A stretch of 64,000 bases of DNA, from NCBI GenBank assembly GCA_029265815.1, contig JAJUGU010000001.1:186001-250000 (forward strand), given 5' to 3'. How positions within the stretch are numbered: the stretch's first letter is position 1; the number at the start of each line of letters is the position of its first letter. This DNA is from Anaerolineaceae bacterium. GTDB lineage: Bacteria; Chloroflexota; Anaerolineae; Anaerolineales; Anaerolineaceae. A program made the translations under genes and the position numbers. The notes below the pieces were generated by a model. It saw nothing but the letters and a program-made list of their open reading frames with translations, did not search any database and had not been told where the DNA came from. Shown here piece by piece: positions 8,451 through 18,617 of the stretch.

Positions 8451-8478
8451 ATTATATAGAACATTTGTTCTTTGTCAA
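8451..8478 (-). promoter_or_regulatory. SOS promoter: TTGACA-16-TATAAT with LexA box in the spacer
   Basis: On the minus strand TTGACA (8473-8478) and TATAAT (8451-8456) are both perfect hexamers 16 bases apart. Between them lies AGAACAAATGTTCT (8458-8471), an exact match to the GAAC-N4-GTTC core of the Gram-positive-type LexA box, with the dyad extending one base each side. Repressor bound here would cover the whole spacer. The start codon at 8444 is six bases below the -10, implying a leaderless mRNA. Confidence 0.88.
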
Positions 8479-8491
8479 GTACTACACTGCC

Positions 8492-9973
8492 CTACCGAGA
8501 GAAGTATCTTTCTTTTAGACTGTTTATGTCAAATAATCTAAATTGGTAAAAGAAATCGTCTTCAGTGGCGATTTGGTTTTTGTTTTCTAAAATATAATTC
8601 CTTATTGCACCAATGAAAAACTCTTCTCCCACTCTTGTTCTTAGTTCCCTTAAAAATCTTACGCCTTGTAAATAGACCGAGTTGATATAAGCCCGCAAGT
8701 TATCAAATTGATAAACTGAAATGTCAACTTTTCCACTTGGTGAATAGTAATCGACACGATAATTCCACCACCAATCAACATCAGATGGGTAAAATTCTTC
8801 AAAAAACAAAACTTCACTAAGGGTGCACATTGCTTCGTCTAGCCACGGGGTAGTAGCCTGGTCGCTGCCAACCATAGCATAAAACCATTGGTGTGCAGTT
8901 TCGTGTGCGGATAAGATGGTCATGTAATTACGGTGTGTACCGTCGTAATTATTTAAGTAATCTGTACTAAGGAAATAAATTCCATCTGCTTCCATGCCAT
9001 CAGGAAAATCAGCCTCAACAATATTAAGCGTCTTATGAGGATATCTCATATCATAAATTGACTCAAAATAAATCAAAGCGGCAGATGTGTTTCGAATCAG
9101 TTCTTTTGTTGCAGTGGCGTTACCAGAAAAAACGTAGGCGGTAATCGAGAGATCTCCCAGATTGGTGCTAATTTTTTGATATTCAGGACTGGCTGAAAAG
9201 GTAAAATCTCTCGAGTTTAAATGTGTAAATGAGATGGAATTATCTGGGTTTACAACTTCCTTTCCAGCACCAGCGATAATAACATTTTGATTTGAACGGA
9301 TATCCACGTAGAAATCAGCTTTTTCACTGACTATATACTCACCGATTGGAGAGTAATCGTTGACAATCCATCCTTTCTGTATATCCAATGGTGGTATAAA
9401 TGGATACCAATTTTGAAAATTCACCTGCAAAGCTGTATAACCAAAGGCCGCTTCTTGAGCAGGTAAGTTGACTATGTAATCTATATATATTTTTATTATT
9501 TCACCTACTTCAAGCGGATTATCTAATTCAATCAGCCATGAACCGTCAGGTTTAACTGGTTTTATCAATTCTGAGCTTGGCTCTGAAGAATAATACTCTA
9601 ATATAAACGATCCAGGATATTAATCTGGCGGGATATTGATTTGAATCATTGATAATCTTTCATCGGTTTTATTTTGATATTCAATGATTTCGTTTACTTC
9701 AGCAAAATGCAGGTCATAAACAATATTTACATGAAATTTATATTTAGTTAGCAAATTTGGACTCTCAGTGTTCTGTACGTTCAGATCAAGAGTCGGCTCT
9801 TCGCTTTTCACCAAGGTTTCGGTATTTTCTAATTGAGAAGGAAATGATTGAATAACTGTATTACTTATTTGGCAGGTTGGTGATTTAAAGATTGAAAGAC
9901 ATCCACTTAATAGTGTAAAGATTAATATCATAAGAGTAAAAATCGCTATACGCAATTTGTTATTTTTATTCAT
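8492..9973 (-). pseudogene. M1-family metallopeptidase lipoprotein interrupted by an in-frame TAA
   Basis: One continuous reading frame is broken only by a TAA at 9620-9622. The 5' part encodes a lipoprotein signal peptide with lipobox LLSGC (Cys25) and the beginning of the N-terminal beta domain. The 3' part carries a GAMEN-like GMEADG and the zinc site HETAHQW, with the third ligand Glu exactly 18 residues later (LDE). The frame after the stop reads on smoothly (YPGSFILEYYSS) into the conserved domain. No good start codon with a ribosome site exists downstream of the stop; the first candidate is a bare TTG at 9568. Either a recent nonsense mutation, a sequencing error, or stop readthrough explains it. 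The intact protein would be an outward-facing, membrane-anchored aminopeptidase of about 490 residues. Confidence 0.85.
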
Positions 9974-10010
9974 TTATTCAAAAGTTAATACTATAATTAG
10001 CCAGCTAATT

Positions 10011-10982
10011 ATGACAGACAATGATCTCCTACACACCTCATTTTATATCCAAACCGTTGCACTCAAAAGTCGTGTTTTGCTTGCACCTATGGATGGTTTT
10101 ACTGATTCACCATTTCGCCTCATCTGTCAGGCTTTTGGTTCATCATTAAATACATCAGAATTTATAAATGGGATTGATGTTGAAAATGGTCACCCTCATT
10201 TAAAATTTCATACGTTCTTTTCTGAAGCCGAAAGACCCTTTTCATATCAAATATTTGATGATGATCCCCAGCGATTGCTTAGGTCTGCCATCAAGCTGGA
10301 AGAAAATAAACCAGATTTGATCGATGTCAATATGGGTTGTTCAGCGAAGAATGTCAGTAATCGCGGCGCGGGGGCTGGTTTACTTAAAAATCCACAGAAA
10401 ATCGGCCAAATTATTACACTTTTAGTAAATCATCTTCAAACCCCCGTGACAGCAAAAATCAGGCTTGGGTGGGATAACGATTCGTTAAATTTTCTTGAAG
10501 TGGTTCGCATCCTACAAGACAGCGGTGTCAGTGCCATTACTGTTCACGCGCGGACACGCAAGCAGGAGTTTTCTGGAAGATCTAATTGGAATGCAATTGC
10601 TGAAATTAAGCAGGCTGCTAAGATCCCAATCATTGGCAATGGCGATGTGGCTTCACTCGCTGATGCCGCAATGATGATCCAACAGACGGGGTGTGACGCC
10701 GTCATGATTGGACGAAGTGCTATTGGAAATCCTTGGGTCTTTAGCGGCCAAGATAAGAAAAAAATTCCTCCTCATGAATTGTTCAGAGTAATGGAAACTC
10801 ATCTGTGTTCCATGTGCGAATTGTATTCCCCAAGGATTGGTACGATGATGTTTCGCAAGCATATGGCTAGATACTTAAGTGATTTTTTAACCTCACCGGA
10901 TATTCGGAGAAAGATATTTTCAACAGAAGACCCCTCGGTTCTCTTAAAAATAATCTCTTTTCTTCTCGACATCAACTCTTGA
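10011..10982 (+). CDS. dus: tRNA-dihydrouridine synthase
   Basis: FMN enzyme that reduces specific uridines in the tRNA D-loop. The TIM-barrel signatures are in order: LLAPMDGFTDSPFR at the N-terminus, the catalytic Cys in NMGCSAKNVSNRGAGAG (the usual Pro after Cys is Ser here), ITVHARTRKQEFSG, then IIGNGDV and VMIGRSAIGNPW for flavin phosphate binding. The ATG at 10011 gives 323 residues, a normal length. An upstream ATG at 9957 would add 18 unrelated residues and overlap the divergent lipoprotein start. A TATAAT at 9992-9997 implies a very short leader. Confidence 0.92.
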   Translation: MTDNDLLHTSFYIQTVALKSRVLLAPMDGFTDSPFRLICQAFGSSLNTSEFINGIDVENGHPHLKFHTFFSEAERPFSYQIFDDDPQRLLRSAIKLEENKPDLIDVNMGCSAKNVSNRGAGAGLLKNPQKIGQIITLLVNHLQTPVTAKIRLGWDNDSLNFLEVVRILQDSGVSAITVHARTRKQEFSGRSNWNAIAEIKQAAKIPIIGNGDVASLADAAMMIQQTGCDAVMIGRSAIGNPWVFSGQDKKKIPPHELFRVMETHLCSMCELYSPRIGTMMFRKHMARYLSDFLTSPDIRRKIFSTEDPSVLLKIISFLLDINS

Positions 10983-11008
10983 TAGGCTTTTTTAATTTGG
11001 AGGTATGT

Positions 11009-11347
11009 GTGAAGTTGATCTATCATATAACGGAACAATCAACCTGGGACCAGTCAAATCGTGATGGTATCTATTTACCAACTAATTTCATGCGTGAGGG
11101 GTTTATTCATTGCTCTACCAGAGAACAAGTTTTAGAAACCGCAGAGCGTTACTATGCCCACGATAGTAATTTGGTTTTATTACAAATCGATGTAGAAAGG
11201 CTGCAATCTGACTTGGTTGAAGAGAATTTATTTGGAGGAACTGAGCTTTATCCTCATATTTATGGTCCACTTAACTTAGATGCCGTTGTTACAGCTGCAA
11301 TTTTTAATAAAGGGACTGACGGTAAATACCATTTTCCATTTCTTTAA
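11009..11347 (+). CDS. DUF952 family protein
   Basis: 112 residues matching the DUF952 pattern: an N-terminal IYHIT strand, GFIHCS, a helix around QVLETAERYY, a central LLQIDVERL, and the LYPHIYGPL segment near the C-terminus. The biochemical function is unknown; a compact fold with conserved His and Arg suggests nucleotide or ADP-ribose-like ligands. I chose the GTG at 11009 because GGAGG (10999-11003) lies five bases upstream. A TTG at 10979 would overlap the end of dus and has no ribosome site. It begins 26 bases after dus and is probably cotranscribed. Confidence 0.85.
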   Translation: MKLIYHITEQSTWDQSNRDGIYLPTNFMREGFIHCSTREQVLETAERYYAHDSNLVLLQIDVERLQSDLVEENLFGGTELYPHIYGPLNLDAVVTAAIFNKGTDGKYHFPFL

Positions 11348-11386
11348 GGATCAACGCCAGACGAGCATGGTAAAATAATCACCAGA

Positions 11387-11458
11387 GTCCCTGTAGCGCA
11401 ATGGATAGCGTGCCGGCCTCCGAAGCCGTAGGTGTGGGTTCGAATCCCACCAGGGACA
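11387..11458 (+). tRNA. tRNA-Arg (CCG)
   Basis: Acceptor GTCCCTG pairs with CAGGGAC. The anticodon loop CTCCGAA has anticodon CCG, and the T arm is GTGGG-TTCGAAT-CCCAC. The discriminator is A and CCA is not encoded. Position 27-43 is mismatched. Confidence 0.94.
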
Positions 11459-11581
11459 CTATTTCATGAATTAATTACCCTCTTTTGTCAAAGTGAATCC
11501 CTTTCATTCATTGTAATAAATTCTCCATTTTAAATATCTTGATATCAAATCTATAAATTTCAAACGAATCGTTAATATTTA

Positions 11582-11610
11582 TTGGAGACAATATACTCGC
11601 GTAGTAAAAT
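11582..11610 (+). promoter_or_regulatory. Promoter of the YugP-like protease gene
   Basis: TTGGAG at 11582-11587, a 17-base spacer and TAAAAT at 11605-11610. This places the transcript start about 22 bases before the gene's AAAGGAG ribosome site. Confidence 0.5.
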
Positions 11611-11638
11611 GAATGTGACTTTAAAGGAGTGACTAAAA

Positions 11639-12355
11639 ATGTACACTGAAATATATGGTGGCGGATATTTACTTTATATTTTGATCAGTTTACCTGCGTT
11701 GCTGCTTGGTTTGTGGGCACAATCAAAGATTAAGATTGCCTTTAACAAATATTCCCGGCTTAGAACAACTTCTGGCATGTCTGGAGCAGAAGTTGCCAGG
11801 CGTATGCTTGATCAAAATGGTTTATCAAATATTCGAATTGAAGAGACAAGCGGAACCTTATCTGACCATTACGATCCCGGGAAAAAAGTATTACGTCTCA
11901 GTCAGGGAGTCTATCGGTCGAATAGTGTGGCTGCAGCAGGTGTGGCGGCTCATGAAAGTGGACATGCTATACAGGATAAAGAGAAATATGGACCTCTCAA
12001 AATTAGGTCGATCATGATCCCGACCGTTCAGCTGGGTAGTTGGCTGGGACCGATTCTTTTCATGCTTGGGCTTTTCCTCAGCAGTCAGACAGGTGACAAT
12101 ATTGCGTGGTTCGGATTAATCCTGTTTTCAGCAACAGCAGCATTCGCACTTATTACTCTTCCGATTGAAATTAATGCCAGCAACCGGGCAAAAGAATGGC
12201 TGGCAGATTCGGGTATCGTTTACTCAAGTGAAATGGAAGGTGTGCATAAAGTTCTTGATGCCGCTGCATGGACCTATGTCGCAGGTGCCGCCCAATCAAT
12301 ATCAACCATTCTTTATTACCTTCTACTCTTATCAGGACGATCCAGGAGAGATTAA
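11639..12355 (+). CDS. Zinc metallopeptidase, YugP family
   Basis: 238-residue membrane protein of the neutral zinc metallopeptidase family that includes B. subtilis YugP. An N-terminal transmembrane helix (about 8-24) is followed by a soluble segment starting at RLRTTSGMSGAEVARRML. The zinc-binding HESGHAIQ lies near residues 104-111. Two further helices span about 125-175, and ending segments include NRAKEWLADSG with the third ligand region. AAAGGAG lies nine bases before the ATG. Substrates in this family are unknown; membrane-protein quality control is a plausible role. A terminator follows directly, so it is monocistronic. Confidence 0.92.
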   Translation: MYTEIYGGGYLLYILISLPALLLGLWAQSKIKIAFNKYSRLRTTSGMSGAEVARRMLDQNGLSNIRIEETSGTLSDHYDPGKKVLRLSQGVYRSNSVAAAGVAAHESGHAIQDKEKYGPLKIRSIMIPTVQLGSWLGPILFMLGLFLSSQTGDNIAWFGLILFSATAAFALITLPIEINASNRAKEWLADSGIVYSSEMEGVHKVLDAAAWTYVAGAAQSISTILYYLLLLSGRSRRD

Positions 12356-12362
12356 TATAATC

Positions 12363-12394
12363 AATCCCACCAGAAAAGCGGGTGGGGTTTTATC
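12363..12394 (+). terminator. Terminator after the YugP-like gene
   Basis: CCCACC and GGGTGGG form a 6-bp GC stem around an eight-base loop, followed by GTTTTATC. Confidence 0.7.
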
Positions 12395-12436
12395 ATTCTC
12401 GGTTTGTGTGCTCGTCCGTCTGAAGCCTTAATAATC

Positions 12437-12475
12437 AAGTTCCCCGAATGATTACACAGGGAACTTGTTTTTTTA
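12437..12475. terminator. Terminator hairpin between convergent genes
   Basis: A perfect 9-bp stem CAAGTTCCC / GGGAACTTG (12437-12445, 12459-12467) is followed on the plus strand by seven T. It lies just beyond the stop of the minus-strand mreB paralogue and can act as its 3' hairpin too, though the T-tract favours the plus direction. Confidence 0.75.
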
Positions 12476-13480
12476 ACCAGCGGATAAACTTTTTCTAAGT
12501 TGTTCTCTTATTTCCAGAGCTTTAACAGCTCCTTCGGCTGTACAGGTTTGTGGATTATCTACCATATAGACCGGGATTCCAATTGCTTTAGTCAAATATT
12601 TATCTATGCCACGTAACAAGGAACCACCGCCACAAATCGCTGCTCCACGGTCGATAATGTCTGATATTAATTCGGGCGGTGTTTTTTCCATGACTTTACG
12701 AGTCATTTTTACAATTTCTTCTAATGGTTCCTGTAACGCTTCTACTACATCATCTGTGGTTACTACTACCGGCCTGGGAAAACTGGATACCTGGTCCTGA
12801 CCTTGTACTTCTATTGAAAGTTGTTGGTCCTGAGGGACAGCGGCACCAATTTTAATCTTTATCATCTCTGCGGTAGACGAACCTATGATCACACCGAACC
12901 GTTTTCTAACATATGCCGCAATGGCTTCATCGAGATATTGTCCACCTGTTCTTGATGCTTCGCCTGTCACAATTCCATTCAAACTGATAATCGCTACCTG
13001 ATTTACACCACCACCCAAAGATATGACCATATTACCTGAGGGTGTTGCTACGGGAAGATCTACTCCCAACGCTGCGGCCAGAGGTTGTGGAATGAGAAAT
13101 ACTTCACGGGCACCGGCCCCAATTCCAGCTTCATGTACAGCCCTGCCCTCCACACTTGTAACCCCGTAAGGAATGGTGATCATCATTACAGGTCTAAAAA
13201 TTCTCATTGGCCCGACTACTTTTCTCGTCAGGTAGCCAAGCAGTGTCTCTGTAACTTCATATTCAGCAATCACACCATGAAGCAAGGGAGAAATTACTTC
13301 TATATTATCAGGCACCCTGCCAACCATGTCTTTGGCTGCCTGTCCCCATTCGACCATTTTATCTTCATCAGACAATATGGCTACCATCGTAGGTTCTTGC
13401 AGAAGGATCTGTGATCCCTCGGCAAAAACCGTATTGCTGGTTCCCAGGTCAATACCTAGTTCGCGAGTTAAAACTGCCAT
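12473..13480 (-). CDS. mbl: MreB/Mbl-family actin-like protein
   Basis: 335-residue bacterial actin that forms short membrane-associated filaments guiding sidewall peptidoglycan synthesis. The ATPase phosphate-1 motif is GIDLGTSNTVF, phosphate-2 lies in NMVISLGGGVNQVAIISL (normally DIGGGT, here LGGGV), and the adenosine motif is ICGGGSLLRGID. It differs from the canonical mreB at 39685, which keeps VDIGGGTTEVA, so this is a diverged second paralogue. It starts 17 bases after atpC and appears to be the last gene of the ATP synthase operon, an unusual place for a shape gene. The replaced phosphate-2 Asp could slow ATP hydrolysis; this is inferred. Confidence 0.9.
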   Translation of the reverse strand: MAVLTRELGIDLGTSNTVFAEGSQILLQEPTMVAILSDEDKMVEWGQAAKDMVGRVPDNIEVISPLLHGVIAEYEVTETLLGYLTRKVVGPMRIFRPVMMITIPYGVTSVEGRAVHEAGIGAGAREVFLIPQPLAAALGVDLPVATPSGNMVISLGGGVNQVAIISLNGIVTGEASRTGGQYLDEAIAAYVRKRFGVIIGSSTAEMIKIKIGAAVPQDQQLSIEVQGQDQVSSFPRPVVVTTDDVVEALQEPLEEIVKMTRKVMEKTPPELISDIIDRGAAICGGGSLLRGIDKYLTKAIGIPVYMVDNPQTCTAEGAVKALEIREQLRKSLSAG

Positions 13481-13497
13481 TGTCGATGTTCCTGTAT

Positions 13498-13926
13498 TTA
13501 AATTCTGGTTTTTGAAATTTTTCGATATTTTTGTACGGCTTGTAAACGTAAATTGGAACGCTTTAGTGCATATGACGCACGCATATATCGGTCAATATCA
13601 GATGCTGTAATCGATTTTAATCTTTCTTCAGCCCTTTGCTTGGCTGCTAAAGCTCGTTCAACATCAATTTCTTCTACATTCTCTGCTGCATCTGCAAGAA
13701 TCGTAACTTTATTGGGTAAAACCTCAGCAATTCCTCCAGCAACTGTAAAATGCTCTTGATTACCTTTGGTTTTCACAGTAATAATTCCAAAGTTTAAAGA
13801 CGTTAATAAAGGTGTATGGTTTGGCAAAATACCCATTTCACCTGAAGTTCCCGGAAGAATAATCATATCCACCTCTCCGGAAAATACGGGTCGATCTTGT
13901 GAAACAATCTCGCAAATAATTGTCAT
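13498..13926 (-). CDS. atpC: F1F0 ATP synthase epsilon subunit
   Basis: 142 residues. Rotor-stalk subunit that couples gamma rotation to the c-ring and can inhibit ATP hydrolysis. The N-terminal beta sandwich carries MTIICEIVSQDRPVFSGEVDMIILPGTSGEMGILPNHTPLLT-type family signatures at residues 1-42, and a two-helix C-terminal arm follows from about residue 85. The ATG at 13926 lies eight bases after the atpD stop; a TTG at 13938 would overlap atpD. It keeps the normal order after atpD. Confidence 0.93.
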   Translation of the reverse strand: MTIICEIVSQDRPVFSGEVDMIILPGTSGEMGILPNHTPLLTSLNFGIITVKTKGNQEHFTVAGGIAEVLPNKVTILADAAENVEEIDVERALAAKQRAEERLKSITASDIDRYMRASYALKRSNLRLQAVQKYRKISKTRI

Positions 13927-13934
13927 TATTTCAA

Positions 13935-15365
<1,431 letters not shown>

Positions 15366-16247
15366 TTAATTGTTTTGAGCTGCAGCACCACCAACAATAT
15401 CTAGCATATCATTTGTGATGTTTTGTTGTCGAATTTTGTTATATTCTAATTGTAAAATTCCTACTAACTCATTGGCATTATCTGTGGCGTTAGACATTGC
15501 CAGTGTTCTGGCAGCGTGTTCAGATGCCTGAGATGATAAAACCGCCTGAAAAATTTGAATTCCTGTAAATCGTGGAATGATTTCATCCAGGATTTCAGTT
15601 TCTTCAGGTTCGTAGGTGAAAACAGATTTCTCACCAATTATTTCTATCTTTTTTGAGAGACTGCTACGATCTACCTCAAGGGGAAGTATCTTTCTAATCT
15701 CAGGGGTTTGTCTGGTCATTGAGCGGTATCTTGTGAAGGAAATGTAAACTTGATCATACATACCTGCCAGAAAGTCTTCCACAACAAGATGAGAGATCGG
15801 TGAAATATCCATAAACTTGACAGGATCCTGCAGATCAGTAAATTCTGCGATTACTCTTGCTTTTCTTCGCATCAGCATATCACGGCCTTTTTTCCCGATG
15901 CATACATAGTCAACAGGATGATCAAATTTATCAAAATGTTCTAATGTGTTGCGTAAGACATTTACATTATAAGACCCTGCTAAACCTCGATCGCTGCTAA
16001 CCATGATAACTAGAACACGATTTACGTTTTTTCTTTCACAGAGCAGGGGATGTAAACTGGCGTGCCCTGGCTGTAAAGCCAGGCTTACGAGCACGCTCCA
16101 GGCTTTCTGGGAATAAGGAAAGGATGCGTAATTAGCTGCTACTGCTTTTCGAACCTTACTTGCACTAACTGTCTTTAATGCCCTGGTAACCTGTGCAAGG
16201 TCTTTTACGCTTTTAATCCTGATTCGCATTTCTCTCGAAGACGGCAT
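15366..16247 (-). CDS. atpG: F1F0 ATP synthase gamma subunit
   Basis: 293 residues, the central stalk. The N-terminal helix begins with REMRIRIKSVKDLAQVTRALKTVSASK-type family sequence, and the C-terminal helix with TLAMSNATDNANELVG and EYNKIRQQNIT. The middle Rossmann-like domain (VMVSSDRGLAGSYN) is standard. It lies between atpA and atpD in the usual order. Confidence 0.96.
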   Translation of the reverse strand: MPSSREMRIRIKSVKDLAQVTRALKTVSASKVRKAVAANYASFPYSQKAWSVLVSLALQPGHASLHPLLCERKNVNRVLVIMVSSDRGLAGSYNVNVLRNTLEHFDKFDHPVDYVCIGKKGRDMLMRRKARVIAEFTDLQDPVKFMDISPISHLVVEDFLAGMYDQVYISFTRYRSMTRQTPEIRKILPLEVDRSSLSKKIEIIGEKSVFTYEPEETEILDEIIPRFTGIQIFQAVLSSQASEHAARTLAMSNATDNANELVGILQLEYNKIRQQNITNDMLDIVGGAAAQNN

Positions 16248-16270
16248 TGTAAACTATCCTCTGATCGATT

Positions 16271-17932
16271 CTAAGCCCAGGAATTTGAAAATATTTCAAG
16301 GGTTTTCTTCAATTTTTCTTCTGTTTCGCTTGATAATCGTTTTTCTGAAGAAATTGAGGCGGCAATTTCAGGTGAAACTCCTTCTATATGCCGGATCAAA
16401 GCAACCTCCCACTCCTTGATTCGATTCACAGCAACCCCATCTGCATAACCATTGACTGCTGCATATAAAGTAATCACTTGTTCTGAAAGTTGCACTGGCT
16501 CATATTGGGGCTGCTTGAGAATTTCTTGAAGCCTTAATCCACGGTTAAGTTGCCCCATGGTTGTTTTATCTAAATCTGACCCAAATTGAGCAAATGCGGC
16601 CAGTTCCCTAAAGTTCGCCATATCCAATCGTAAGCGCCCAGCAACCTGTTTCATTGCCTTGGTCTGCGCTGAACCGCCCACACGAGAGACAGAAATGCCT
16701 ACATTGATAGCTGGTCTTATTCCAGCATTAAACAAGTTGTTTTCAAGATAGATCTGTCCATCAGTGATCGAGATAACATTGGTTGGAATATATGCGGATA
16801 CGTCTCCTAACAGGGTTTCAATGATTGGTAAGGCTGTAAGTGAGCCGCCACTTTCCTTTATTCGAACGATCTTATAATCATCTTTTTCTGGCATTTCTTC
16901 GAGTGCTTTTTCTGCCAGAGTTCTGGCCATTGGTCCGCTGTACTTGCGCAAATCTTCAGCATCATCCCGTTGGACAGTATCGTCAGTAAAGCTTTTAGGT
17001 AATATGACATATGAGTATGCCAGACAAGCTGCTCTTTCTAGTAATCGCGAGTGTAAGTAAAATACATCTCCAGGATACGCTTCACGTCCAGGGGGTCTTC
17101 TCAAAAGAAGAGATATTTGACGATATGCCCAGGCATGTTTCGAAAGGTCATCATAGACCACCAATGCATCTCGTCCACTTTCCATGATGGCTTCACCAAT
17201 GGCGCATCCAGCGTATGGCGCAATATACTGCATTGCTGCAGATTCGTCCGCAGAAGCAGAAACAACTATTGTGTGATCCATCGCACCGTAACTTTCGAGC
17301 AAGGCAACTGTTCGTGCTATTGAAGCTTTCTTTTGACCAATCGCAACGTAAATGCAGATAAGGTCTTTACCTTTTTGATTAATTATTGTGTCGATAGCGA
17401 TTGCAGTTTTACCAGTCTGTCGGTCACCAATAATTAATTCCCTTTGCCCGCGTCCAATGGGAATCATTGAATCAATTGCTTTAATACCCGTTTGAACCGG
17501 TGAATCAACATCTCGTCGTTCAATCACGCCAGGGGCAACTCTTTCCAAAGGTCTGAATTGATCAGATTTGATTGCACCTTTGCCATCGATCGCTTCACCA
17601 AGTGCATTTACAACCCGTCCGATAAGCTGATCGCCAACTGGAACAGATGCAATTCTCCCGGTTGTGACTACTTCCATGTTTTCTTCGATCGTTGTGTAAT
17701 CACCAAGCACGATAATACCAACGCGTTCATTTTCAAGGTTGAATGCAATTCCTTTTACACCATTAGAAAATTCAACCAATTCCTGTGAATGGACTCCAGT
17801 CAATCCTTTAACCTGAGCGATACCATCGCCAGCTTCAACAACGACTCCAATATTTCGAACAGAATACTGGGTTTCAAAACTCTTAATCTTTTGAGATAGG
17901 CTGGAAGTATATTGATCTAGGCTGTCTGACAT
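16271..17932 (-). CDS. atpA: F1F0 ATP synthase alpha subunit
   Basis: 553 residues, the non-catalytic nucleotide-binding F1 subunit. The P-loop is GDRQTGKT; nearby are [13 protein letters not shown] and the [21 protein letters not shown] signature. The C-terminus is somewhat longer than the ~505-residue norm, ending in a Glu/Lys-rich helix. GGAGG lies four bases upstream of the ATG. It is the first atp gene here: only 90 bases separate it from ruvA upstream, too short for atpH, atpF, atpE or atpB. A TAAAAT about 65 bases upstream may be its promoter, but the -35 is poor. Confidence 0.97.
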   Translation of the reverse strand: MSDSLDQYTSSLSQKIKSFETQYSVRNIGVVVEAGDGIAQVKGLTGVHSQELVEFSNGVKGIAFNLENERVGIIVLGDYTTIEENMEVVTTGRIASVPVGDQLIGRVVNALGEAIDGKGAIKSDQFRPLERVAPGVIERRDVDSPVQTGIKAIDSMIPIGRGQRELIIGDRQTGKTAIAIDTIINQKGKDLICIYVAIGQKKASIARTVALLESYGAMDHTIVVSASADESAAMQYIAPYAGCAIGEAIMESGRDALVVYDDLSKHAWAYRQISLLLRRPPGREAYPGDVFYLHSRLLERAACLAYSYVILPKSFTDDTVQRDDAEDLRKYSGPMARTLAEKALEEMPEKDDYKIVRIKESGGSLTALPIIETLLGDVSAYIPTNVISITDGQIYLENNLFNAGIRPAINVGISVSRVGGSAQTKAMKQVAGRLRLDMANFRELAAFAQFGSDLDKTTMGQLNRGLRLQEILKQPQYEPVQLSEQVITLYAAVNGYADGVAVNRIKEWEVALIRHIEGVSPEIAASISSEKRLSSETEEKLKKTLEIFSNSWA

Positions 17933-18022
17933 TGAACCTCCAAAGATGTAGCATCACGCAAATACTGAAGTTCTATTTTACTTCATCATTTCAGAAAATT
18001 GTTTTAAAATTTTGTTCTTCTA

Positions 18023-18598
18023 TTAGGAAAAGTATTTTAAGGCGATCTTAACCCTGGTTTCAAGATCTTCCGGAGTATCTTTAGGAATCATCTGTATTGC
18101 AGTTTGGGCTTCTACGATGCTGTACCCCAGGCTGGTCAACGCACTGATTACATCATTATCAAGAGCAACATTTCCAGTTCCAATAAAGGTACGTTCTCCC
18201 CTGATCTTTCCCTGCAAATTGAGAACGATACTCTGCGCAGTCTTTTTCCCTACCCCTGGAATTACTGATAAAAGATCGGGGGAATTGTTAACAACGGCTT
18301 TTTTAAATGTATCTGTAGACACATGTGAAATGATACTCAGAGCTGTTTTTGGACCTACACCACGGACTGTCAAAACAAGATTGAAAAGATCCCGATCTTC
18401 AATGGACTCAAACCCATACAAGGTTAATGACTCTTCGCGCACAACCAGGTGAGTAAACACTGCTATTCGCTTGTGCAACTCAGCACTCATGATAATTTGT
18501 GTAGGAACAAATACTCGAAATCCTAGCCCACCAACATTAATGACCAGGCTGTCATCAAGTATTTCAGTAATGATTCCTTCCACTGAAGCGATCATCAT
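18023..18598 (-). CDS. ruvA: Holliday junction branch migration protein RuvA
   Basis: 191 residues. RuvA tetramers hold the four-way junction and load the RuvB motor. The N-terminal OB domain runs from MIASVEGIITEIL, the helix-hairpin-helix pairs are LVLTVRGVGPKTALSII and LLSVIPGVGKKTAQSIV, and the C-terminal three-helix domain (VISALTSLGYSIVEA) binds RuvB. AGGA lies nine bases upstream of the ATG at 18598; a second ATG three bases on is equally possible. ruvB is not in the window. Part of the yebC-ruvC-methyltransferase-ruvA run. Confidence 0.95.
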   Translation of the reverse strand: MMIASVEGIITEILDDSLVINVGGLGFRVFVPTQIIMSAELHKRIAVFTHLVVREESLTLYGFESIEDRDLFNLVLTVRGVGPKTALSIISHVSTDTFKKAVVNNSPDLLSVIPGVGKKTAQSIVLNLQGKIRGERTFIGTGNVALDNDVISALTSLGYSIVEAQTAIQMIPKDTPEDLETRVKIALKYFS

Positions 18599-18617
18599 GA
18601 TTTCATTTCCTACTTGC

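Noticed and set aside
9568-9622. Separate gene starting at the TTG at 9568
   Set aside because: No ribosome site, and the frame upstream of the TTG continues the same domain back to the TAA, so a disrupted single gene is the better reading.
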